From: Arcuatula senhousia
Taxonomy: Eukaryota > Mollusca > Bivalvia > Mytilida > Mytilidae
DNA length: 64,000 bases
Assembly (NCBI GenBank): GCA_963971305.1
Contig: OZ020313.1
Location: forward strand, 23,199,260 to 23,263,259
Direction of reading: 5' to 3'
The first letter of the stretch is position 1. Every line of letters starts with the position of its first letter. The notes below the pieces were generated by a model. The model saw only the letters and a list, made by a program, of their open reading frames with translations. It was not told the DNA's origin and did not search any database. A program made the position numbers and the translations under genes. Positions 34,698-46,600 of this stretch are shown one piece after another.

Positions 34698-37600
34698 AAG
34701 AGAGAGAGGAGAGAGAGAGAGAGCCTTGTCGAACGTGTAGATGATAATATTCGATTGCATTTTAAAGATACAGACACCTTCATTTTCGCAATTTTTGAAA
34801 AAAGAATACCATACATTTTTATGTTGTATATGTTTATGCTATTAACCTGACGTCGAATAAAATATAAAACTGCACAAAATGCAACTAGCCGGGAAAGAAG
34901 AACATCGACACTAGATTCCTTGGTGTTACCTGAAACAGGTATTTTGTGCTTAATCATTCAACTGCTGTCTGTATAGTACAAATATAAGACCCTGGCGAAA
35001 TGCGTTATCGTAGTGTTAGATTAAATTGTATTGAACAAAGCGCCCAAGTTGCTTATTATGGTATTTTTTCTTTGTGCCGACAATACAATTCTGATCCCCT
35101 CTAAAAATGCTAATTGTAATAGTCACCTTACCCGGGATATCATTGGATCATTAAACATGTTGTCAATGTTGTTGCATGATATACAAACATGACTGGGAAC
35201 TACTGGGAACTGTTTAGTAAAAGTAACTGATGGTGAAATACGGGTCAGGCGAAGTATCTATTTTTGTGAGGATAGCACTAATGTACCGGCAAGTAATGAT
35301 ATAGCTGTAAAAATGATGTTAAAAGTTTTAGAAGGTCTATCATATATGTAAACATATGTATTTCATTTTGTGTAACACAATTGCGATATTAATAGGTTCT
35401 ATGACTTTTGTAGATCCTTTTTTTTAATTTATAAGAGGCATTGGAAATATTTTCAGATTATAAAAAGTGCAAATCTTACTTACGTGCTACTGGTAGCAAA
35501 AACAATGAGCAAAGGCTCCATTAGAGTATACAAAAATCTATATGGATTCGTTCTTATTGCTATAAAGTACACAAATGGAACTACTAAAAGCGACCATATC
35601 GTAAAGCCAAGAACCACTGTTGCCAAAAACATTCCCAGATGCCGGAACTCACTACTTGCGTCGGCTGAACTAGCTATTGTCCTCGCCAATAGACTGGCAA
35701 CCCCGAGTGGTGTAAACCTGTTTTTAAAATAAAATAAGTAAAAAAAGTTTTTTTTGTGCCTGCAGAAACGACGAATTCCCCCGTTCGTCCCCCAAAATTC
35801 AAAGAAACATTTGCCTTATACAACATATGGATGATCAAAATATTTGGTAATATGCATATGATATGCTTATTTACTAAATTTCAATTTCTCGTCAATTTAT
35901 TATGACTTTGGTCGTCCAAATGGTGACAAGACAACTTAGTCATTTTAATCTATCAATTGGTTTGACTGACTATTAATTCTCACCTGTTTTTTATACCTTG
36001 ATTGCCAAACCATATCTCTTTTAGTTCAATAAATTGACATTTAAGGCGAAAAATTCAGTCCAGAATTATTGTTTTCTTTTTATGTAGCAGTCCATATAAA
36101 AATCAGACAAAGGGTGATTCATCAAGGTTGTCAAAATTTGTTAGTTTTTGTACACAATGTTCCTTTTAGGCAAAGAAACAAAATGGTGATTTTTTTTCTT
36201 TCTACACCTACCGTTGCCATGGCAACAGGCTATAACAAAAATTGCTTAGCAACCAAGAAAATTTGAATAAAATAAATGAAAATTGCCCCTTTTTCATACT
36301 TAAATACCTTAAACTTGAAATGTTTTATTAAATATTTTTTTCAAACAATAAAATAACACAACATTTATTTTTAGAATTCAATTATCAGCTTTTAATGAGA
36401 TCAGCCAATATTGTGTGACCACAACTATTTAGAAATAAGGGGTCACTCATATTTTTGAAAAAGTGCAAAATTCAAAAAACCCATATAAAGTTATAAATCA
36501 ACACTAGGTGTATCATTTTCATTGTTCAGATCCGTGGGTTTTTTTGGGGTCAAAAGGTCAAAGGTCACCAAAACTAGCATAAATTGACAATTTGTCATTT
36601 TTGACCATAAATAATTCATATTATAAGTGCTACAAGATGGTTTAATTTGTTACTAAATGGTGTTAAATTGATAATATACCTATCCTTATTTTAACTTTAT
36701 AGATCTTGATCAACATAATAAAGGTCAAACAGGTCAAAGGTCACATTAAAAATGCACTGTTTATTATTTTTCTTCATCCCATACAAATGCAATTACAGCC
36801 ATAACTTTTTTATCATTTGACATAGGGCTTAAATATCTGGAATGTGGATGTATCAATGTGTTGCTCACAGCAATGACCTCCATATGACCTTGACCTCAAG
36901 GTCAAATTAATGTTATTATAATGAAATGCCTATATGCAGTGCATAACCTTTATAGCCTTTGACATATGGCTTTGATATATGGCATGTGGGTGTATCATCA
37001 CTAAACTGGTATCATGCACAAGAATGACCTCCTTAGGACATTGCCCATTTGACTTCAAGGTCAAACAATGCTACATTGTAATTAAATTAATGTTTTTTAC
37101 ATACAATGACTGTCAAGGTCATAACTTGTCTATCCTTTGACATAGGTTTTTATATTAAGGTAGTACAGTGGTATAACACTGAGCATCTTTTCTGAGCATG
37201 TTATCAAATTTAAGCAAAGGCTAAACCATTGCTATTTAACTGTATGAAGATTGTTAGTATGATAAATTATTCGAGAAAAAATAAGTTGGAAACAAAACTA
37301 AACTGTTATGTTCATTTTATAACATTTCTCGTACTTTTTTCAAGGGAGATAATTTGTATGAAATGTGTAAGGAAAATTCAGTTTTTCCCACTTATTTTCA
37401 GAAAATTAATGGTGACCCCATGATTTTATACCTTATTTTCAAAGAACTAACAGAAACTAATGTTTTGACAAAATTTAACAAAAATCTATCCCGTAAAATT
37501 TGAAAAAAATACTTTAAACCATTTTTCCCTATATAATCTATATAAAAATAGCCAAATTTGAACTGTTTTTGATCAATTTTCTACAAAAATTAAGCACGGT

Positions 37601-40600
37601 GACCTATTCTTTTTATTTTATTTTTCAAACATATACATATAGATACTTCTTATGACAAAATTAAAAAAAATTCTATCCTACCAATTTTTTACTATTGTAC
37701 TACCTTAAGCATACATGTGGATTCCATCTTTTCCTGCTTTCAACATAATCAAACAACGTTAAAACAAGGTACAAATGTACAAATGTATCTTCATCGTGTT
37801 ATTTATGTATACAAACCATAAATTTTGACATAATCTCCGGATTTTACTAGCAAATATTCAATAAAAATCAAATGGGTTTTCTGAATTTTTTCTTGGGTTG
37901 ACATTCAAGCTTTTTAGCACTGATAGAATGTATGAATGTAATGAAAAGCCTAAAGTCTTGTTATAGAAACAAGAGGATCCCCTTAAGCCTAAAAATGCAT
38001 GTTTGTTTGTTAAAAAGAATGTATGCTGTATTTGATTGTTATTAGCTACATTTAGTATGACATTTTGGAAAATGAAGTCAACCCATGAATGTGCCCTTTT
38101 TTAAAATTCATCCCTGCCCTTTTCAAATCCTGGCTGGTACACTGACATTGGTACTTGAGATATTAGAATGGAAAACAAACTTGTACTCAATTTAGAACAG
38201 ACAAGCTGACCCTATCTCTGTTGGCATAAAAATCAAGGGAAATAAAATGACATTGGTTTTTAATATCAGGATATAAAACTATTTGTTTGTTATTCATATA
38301 TTTAAAACCATACAAATATACTTAAAAGATCAAAGTTAGTTACAAAAATGAAATAGAGAGCTAACAAGAACAGGAGTAATAACTAAAGTATGTCATTTAT
38401 GTCATTTTGTCATTTGAAGGATGGTCTCAAGAAACGATGCCTGTCAAGCAATGACTAGATCCCAATTGTAGGCAAAAAAAAATGGCTATTAATCTTACTT
38501 GTGAAAAGAAATAAATCTTTTGTTTTAAAACCCTTTGTAATTTGTTAATGTCATTAAGCAGTATTTTACGATCTAGATCTACAAGTTTTCTAAGTCAGCT
38601 GTTATCACACAGTTTAGATTTTTTTTTAAAAATGAACCTTACTGTACTGTTTTGAAATTAACTAAACTATATGCCTATCAGTATGGTAATTAAATTTGAC
38701 TTTCCAATATCAGTAGTTAAGTTAATAAAGAATAAAGTCTACCACATGGAACAAATGTTCATTTTAAAGAAAATGAAATTGAAAGAGGCAAAGAGGCACC
38801 AATGGGGCATTGGAGTGTCAAAAGTCTGTCAACTTCACTATACATGCTATAGTCCATAAACAGCAACTATATAGAAGCAGAAAGTTCCTGAACGGTTTCA
38901 GCTCTGTCAATGGCAAGAAGGATTGCATCAAGTTCTTCATCAGGAATTTCTTTTTGAGAAGGAGATTTCTTGAGGACAGCCAGTCTAGAGAAGTATGATG
39001 TAATCTGTCCTACTTCAAGGTATTCAGCTGGAGAAAACATTTTGTCACCATTGTCATTTCTAAGGATTCTCATGTTTCTTGCTACTGTTACAGCATTAAC
39101 TTTTCTCCCAGTTGTTTCTCCTTTCATAAATACTTCGGACAGATAATTTTTTACTTTGTCTGAAAACCTGGTGTTCTTTCTGTCTTTCTTCAATGCCCAT
39201 CCAACTAAAACATCTGATGTTCCCTCCGATGATTCAGACTGATTTCTGTAAGTGTTTAATGTGGATGACAAATTAAAACATACATCTTTCCATTTCAATT
39301 TAATAGAGTCGTATGTGTTAACTGGCACACTAAATTCATGTTCTCCAATTAGACAGTGTGATTGCATGTCACTGAAACTGTTAAAAGTACTTATACATCC
39401 ACTTTCAGAGCAGCTGATTGAATCTTCAGATGTAGTATGAGATTCTGAAGGGGTTGAGATATTTCCATCTGACTCATTTGATACAATAAAGTCTGATATG
39501 ACTGTAATATTAGGAAGTGGAACTGATGGAACATACTTGTACTCTTTGCCTTCACCAATCTCAAAGGCTTTCCATGTTGTTATTGTTTCACTATTGAACT
39601 TAATATTAGATATTTTTCTGATGCCTTTGACTGAATTGTTGCTCCGTTTAGTATTAGATGGTACTTCGATTTCCACATGTGCAACCTGGCATGCTGATAC
39701 GCCACCATTTAAATCGATGGCTTCCTTCATTCCAGCAGCATTGATGACATCCATTCCTGAGGCAACAGCCCTCCTGATCTTCGAACGCATGTGAGCAATT
39801 TTGGCATCACAGTAGGATTTACCACTCTGAGCCTCACTGTAATCATATCTTAACACTGATGTTCCTACAAAAGTAAACAACATACATATGTACTTGTATT
39901 CATCATAATCAGACAAACATGAAACAAAATACATTTCATTCACTGCTTGCTAATTATACCACCAACCATAGACCAAAATAAATGTTAACATTCAAAACAT
40001 AGGTAATCTATCAATTACAAAGCTCTTCCATACTAATAAAGTTGATGTGGCACTTTTCAGTAAGCAGAAATAGACTTTAACCATTCTTTTGTAATTGGTC
40101 ATTCAATTCAAAAAGCAGGTACAAAAGGTGTAAGGATGTACAGTTCATCATATCAAAATCAAATCATTCTAATGTTCTGGCTCGAAGAAAAGCTTGATAC
40201 AAGTTTTTGCACATGTGGACATGAAGATGGGCAAAGATGAGTAAAAGTTATGCCCAACTAACCTGGAAAGAGGACATTACATCTAATTGTACTAAAGCTG
40301 TGTACCAAATTTCAAATCATTTCCATTTAGCTGAAGCCGAGAAATCTGTTGCAAAAATGTTTATTTTTTACCATTAAAAAGTCTTAAGTTGGCTCAGAAA
40401 CAAAAAGTTGATGCACGACAGACCAGGAAAGGGTAGGCACAGTACAACTTCATGTTCAAGCTGTGTACCAAACTTGAAATCAATCCCTTAAGTAGAAGCT
40501 GAGAAATTTGTTAATAAAGTGTGTAACGGAAAGACAGATTGAAGGACAAGTAGATTACAATATAGCCCCCTCTCTTATGAGTAGATTTATAATATAAGTA

Positions 40601-43600
40601 GAATGGTCATGATAAAAATAATTACCAGTTCTGTCAGCAATGCCCGGTATAGCCATCCAAAAATTCTCACAGTGGTAACAACCAGCATTGTCGCTGCGAA
40701 GATATACATTTTCAATGGATGGTAGTTGCGTCCTGATGGTCTTTAAAACATGTTCAAAAAGACATGCAACTGCAATCCAGTCCTGTTTCACACCATCCAT
40801 AGTCTGAGCATATGTTCGATGCTGTAATATAAACAAAAATCAAAATTAATATTTATTTTAAATATAGAAATGGAGCATCTGTACATGACAGCTAATCCCG
40901 TTTTCATTAAACTATAGGTCAAAATTACATAAACTGAGTAAAGATGTACACTTATTCCACATCTCATTATTTTCTATCTCCAAGTTCCAAGATGTGCTCA
41001 CTGACATAATAGCACTATTTACCACTTGCAGTTGCTGAGATATTGACTTATGCCAAACCTGAAACCAAAGTATATGCTGAAAATAAAGGTCAAGGTGATT
41101 TTATTTTGGTATGTATGTTGGTTACTACCCAAGATGTACTTGCTAACCAAAAATCATCCTTCAACCACTTGCACTTGCCAAGATATGAACCTTTACCAAA
41201 ATTAAATGCAAGTCATTCATGTGGAAAATTCAAAATTCATTCATGGGGAATATGAAGGTCACGGTGACATACTTTTGGTACAAATGCTAAGTACATGTAC
41301 TATCAAATACAATTATATAACCAACCATTTGTACACATCATGCAAGCAACACAAATGTAACAAAATTGATCAAGTAGAATTCACTTGCATGACAAAAATA
41401 ATTTTAAGCTTATTTTATTTAAAATTAACAGCAAACACATCCCGAAATCTGAACTTCACCAACATAACATGCCAATTATAAACAAAGACAAATAAACTTC
41501 TGGCTGCTTTTCATTAGGGTCTTTTTTAAATTGCCACTTGTTTATGCAGTCTGCATCATGTACATTTATTCCACATCGCATTATATTCTGCTATAGTTAA
41601 CCAAAAACTAAAATATCACCTTCAAAGCATTGTCTGCATCTCTATATATGCAAACAGTGACATGCCAGTTGACACCTTTTTGGCCAAACCAGTCAGTCTG
41701 CTTTTCTCTGAATGCCAGTGGAAGGAATTTCATTGCCCAGTCCATTATTAGTAAGGCCTCCCCATCTTTTAGGTTATGGAGAAGTTTCACTCTGCCTTGA
41801 TCTTGGTTTACTGTTCTTACTACATGGCTCTTCCACTCAAAAAGTTTCTGTTCTGATGCTGTTATGTCGATGCTAAGTTCAGTGCGCATTTCTTCTGGAA
41901 TATCTACATATAAAATAGAAATGTGTTTTAAGGAAAATTCTTTGTACAGATTTCCCAAAGAATAATAAAATATTTGTTGAAATTGCCTTTTTCTGTAGGA
42001 GCAGTTGAACACAACTTATTCTATTATTCAAAAATAATTTGACTCACACTAACACTACAGTTTGTCTTAAGTTTGGCCATGTGATGGGTATGCTATATCA
42101 ACTGGAACTGCTTACTCTTCCATAGAACATGATTGTAAAAAAGCTGCAATATGCGTTTATAAATATGTTGTGTATTTGTTTGTCATGTTTGTTTGTATTT
42201 CCCGATTTTGTCTTAGCTCTTTTTGATTTGTGATCTGTAAAACTCCATTGGTACACCTTTGTTTCTAAGTGGTGTATTTATACTTACTCAGTTGAGATAA
42301 CACTTCTTTTACAGTTGTAAGGGTTTGTGGAAGCAGATCACATTTTTCACATATCATATCATGTTGGTGTAGACAAGTCACCTTTAAACTTGGATCTCCA
42401 CTATCACTTAAGGCATAGTTCATACAATGGTCAGCACACGTATCTTCTTGTTTCAAGTGGATCTTTAAATCTGTTTTGAAGTAGATCTTTAAGGCACACA
42501 GGTTATCCCTACATTCTTGCAACTGTGTTAAGATGGCATCATCGGCAACATGTTTCTCAATATCTGATATGGACATTGTTAATGTATCAAAGGCCACACT
42601 TCCATCTGCTGCTATGTTGTCTAGTCCTCTAAGATTAGTTCGATGGGATGCAGGACAAACACTTAGGATGTGAAAAAGTGTCGACCTAGACAAAGGTGAG
42701 AAATTGGTCTCTCTGCAGAAGGACTGATAAACAGTAACAAGTGTTGAGTGGCATGCTGTTCTTACCACTTCTGGTATGTTTACCTCCTCCCCACTTTTCA
42801 ACTTCATTACCTTTGTTCCAAAGGATGATATCTGAAAACAAACAAGGAAATATGTATAAAGGTACAGATACCTTTCAAGGTCACATTTTGGTTCATAGTC
42901 TGTATAATGATAAATAAAGTGTCCAGAATTCATGACGATTTTAAATTCCTTGATTCATGTAATATTCATCAAAATCCTGTAAGTAGTTTAAAAGGAGTTT
43001 TGCTTTTTGAAGAACTGTTAATACACAATAGAACAATCTTTTATCCATGAACATGCATTCTCGTCTTCTTTCAAATTATTTTTTAAAAAAATGACTGAAA
43101 TTGTGTCAAAAATTACCAGCCTTAAATTATTGCAAGGGAACATTTTAAAACTTTATTGCAAGCATTATTTGAATTGTCTGTCATATAAAGAACCTTTGAA
43201 CCTTAGTGAGCGCGCTCACATACCCCACGCGTTCCGCTATTGAACTATCAATGTTATCCTTGAGGAATTAGTATCGAGCTACAGGAATTAATAATATTGA
43301 ATGATTGTAAAAGTGAATGTGCAAGTATTTGAATACATGTATCATAACAAAGTTATGTCAAATTTCTAAGTCCAAAGGGCCATAACTCCAACAAAAATTT
43401 GGGGATATAAAATTCCTGGTAACATGCACAACTACATATGGTGTACTTCTTGCATACCAAGTTTTGTTAAATTTTGTTCTGTAGTTTATTAGGAGTTGCG
43501 TTCACAATCTGTAATCATGATTTTCTGCAAATTTCTAAGTCCAAAGGGCCATCACTCCCACAAAAATTTGCTGATCCAAAATTCCTTGTAATATGCACAA

Positions 43601-46600
43601 CTACATATGGTGTACCAAGTTTCGTTAAATTCTGTTCAGTAGTTTAAGAGGAGTTGCGATTACAAACTTTGATCACAGACAGACGGACAGACGGACCAGT
43701 CAAAAACATTATACCCTTTGCAACTTCGTTGCCTGGGGTATAATAATGCTTACCTGGTAAAAATTCTGACTAAAGAAGAAATCTAGTGCATGGTCCATTT
43801 TTTCTATATCCATTTTGCGACGATAACAAGGATTTTGTGATTCCACTTGTGTACCTTGAAAAAATTAATATCAAGAACATGATAAAGTAAGAAAAATAAA
43901 TCTAACAAAGAATTCTGTGAGTAAGCTTTTTTTATAAGACAGAAAAAATTTGCAGATGTATAATGGTATGATGCTGTCGTCATCGTAGTCGGGTCATCAT
44001 TGTCTGTTAAAAATCAGAAAAAGTGAAGCTTAAAAGACTGATGAACAAAATTTTGACCCCGGGATAGAAGAAACATTTTCATTGTAAGTCTTAGCTAACT
44101 AAATTCCATACAATTTAATACCTAAAATGGGATATCAATACAAAGTTTCAATACAGTTCCTTCATTGTAATTTTTTCAAATTGCCCTTTTTTTATAGGTT
44201 GTGTTGCATATATTTATTCCACATCTCATTATCTTCTACGTGTATAAATGATTTTCACAAAGTACCAAAAGCTGAAATATACATACCAGCCCCATTTGTA
44301 GATGCATGTTTCCTAGCTTCATTTATTGCATGAACAGTAAGTCCGGGAATAAGGTTTTGTAGATCCTTCTTTGTTGCTGTTTTGGCAATCATCGAGAGTA
44401 ACTGCTTTTTTTTGTTGCTTATTTGTACTTTCCTGGTATAGGTTTACCACTATTTCTTTCAGATTTCCATCTTCAGCCTTCGGGGAGTCTTGCTCCTGAA
44501 TCAGTTTAAATAATTTGTCTCCTTGCCCAGGTGCTATACCTATTTATTAAAAGAAGTTATTTTATATTGTATAGTTTTTATAGGTTTAAAAAGAACATCT
44601 AAAATAGTTTTGTTTTAATGACAGACTGATATTTAATGACCAATGTTTTTTTACCATTTTAATCTGACAGATTTGTTTAACAGGAACTACATGTATGAAA
44701 GGGACAGACCTGAAATCTAAATAACATGTCCACTACCAGACATTTACCATTTTATAGCCTGATAATGCATACCAAATATCAACAAGCAGTGAGAAGAAGT
44801 TGCTGAGTGATATGAGCAGAAAATATTTTCTGTGCCCACTGGCCAATCCACTCATATTGTTTTATTTCCAGAATTTACATCTGTAAGAGATATGACTTTA
44901 AAGGTTGCATATCTAGAATATTTAGTAGGTAAACAACAGACCTGTTAACGCATTCCGCCAACCCCTACCTAAAGTTGCATAGCAAATGTTGAAAGCCTTG
45001 GTTTAAAAGTAGTTGAGAAATCTGCTATGAAAAAGAGTGTGATGGACGGACGCGTACACACATGCACACACGGACAGACGCCCCGCATTTCTATGCATGT
45101 TGCAGCGAGGGACAAAAATTAATGTATTTGTTCATTTATTTTTTTCATGTACTAATGTACAAACCAGTATATGTTTCAAATATGCATATAACCATTTATA
45201 CAATGTACTTTTGATTTAAATGACAGATGATTTAACTTTTATAGGGGGTATATGGATATTTCTATGATCCTGCTTTGGAAAATTTTACATCCTTGATGCA
45301 CACACACATGACACAGATCTGATTCATTTATGTAGCCAGTGTATCTTCATCCGGCCTTTTTATTTTTAGCATGTGCTGTCCTGACTTTTTCTTGCGTTTT
45401 GGTTTCCTGTCTTTTTATTTCAATCTAACAATACATGTATATCCCCTTAAAATCAAATGTTGGCTTCCTAATTTCAGTTACATGAATAATTTGGATGGTT
45501 TTTTTTCTTTAGTAAGCCCAGTTTTTATTTGTCACCACTTAGGTAACGGCTATATTATAATAGAACTTCAAATATTGTGAAATTGTATTACTTGATGTAT
45601 TGGTTTGTTTGCAATGGCTGATTTGGCCTTCTCTAGGCTTTTTGACACTCTAATGCACCCGTTGGTAGTTTCTTTACATTTTCCAACATGTTGATAAAAC
45701 AGATCTCTGCACTCAATAGTTTTAATGGGGCAATATATATAAAGATGCTTTCATATACCTGATCCAATTGGCAGAAGGCATCCTCTTCTGTACATGGTGA
45801 ACTGGCTCATTTTACAGTTAACTGCTCTCTCTGGTTTGGCCTTCCCAGAGTGTTCAGGAAAAGAACACTGTTGATTTTTTCTCCATCTAATGCCTAGTGT
45901 GTAACGATGGTATGGACACACGGTGTAATTCAGCATCTCTTTGAAAATTCCAGCTCGGAAACATATCAAATGCCCTTCTGATGGTACATTGTTTACATTT
46001 ACAGATTTCAAATGAGTTTCAATATTTCTAGTGCAATCCTTTATTGTAACGTTTGAAGTTTCATTGGGAAAAGAGGAAAATAAACCACAGGAAGAATTAA
46101 CAAAATATCTAAAGCTACAATTTGGAAAATCTTTAGTTGTCTGCTGCAAAACATTTTCATCCATTGTTGTCCTAAATAATGCACTATCATAGAAGAGTTC
46201 GACAGGGGAGATAATTTGTAGCTAAATTTAGGAAAAATGACCCCAGTTTCATATCCTTATAAATAGTACAAAACAAAAAAACCCATTGATTTTTTTGTTG
46301 ATGATTCATCCTCAATATGTTATTTTAAGAATATGAATGACTGCATAAACCAACTCATCTGTACTTTTAAGAAATTTAAATACCTAATGAAGACGGTTTA
46401 TATAGAATATATTGGGAATTACTTTACATATGGGTGGGCTAAGAAATGGTTTAAAATTGTTAATTGGACATAAAAACTTCTGAAATTTTGTACACATGTT
46501 CACAAAGTATTGTTACATACGAAAATAATAAAAGATAAGGATTTTGTGATATACCATGAATCACTTTTTTTCTATTTTGTCTGATTTTTAGAAAGACTGC

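Noticed and set aside
34522..34957. Arg/Glu-rich and Ser/Leu-rich open frames
   Set aside because: Created by the (GA)n microsatellite.
43190..43260. Possible tRNA (GAGCGCGCTCACATACCCCA region)
   Set aside because: No cloverleaf with proper anticodon and T arms could be drawn.
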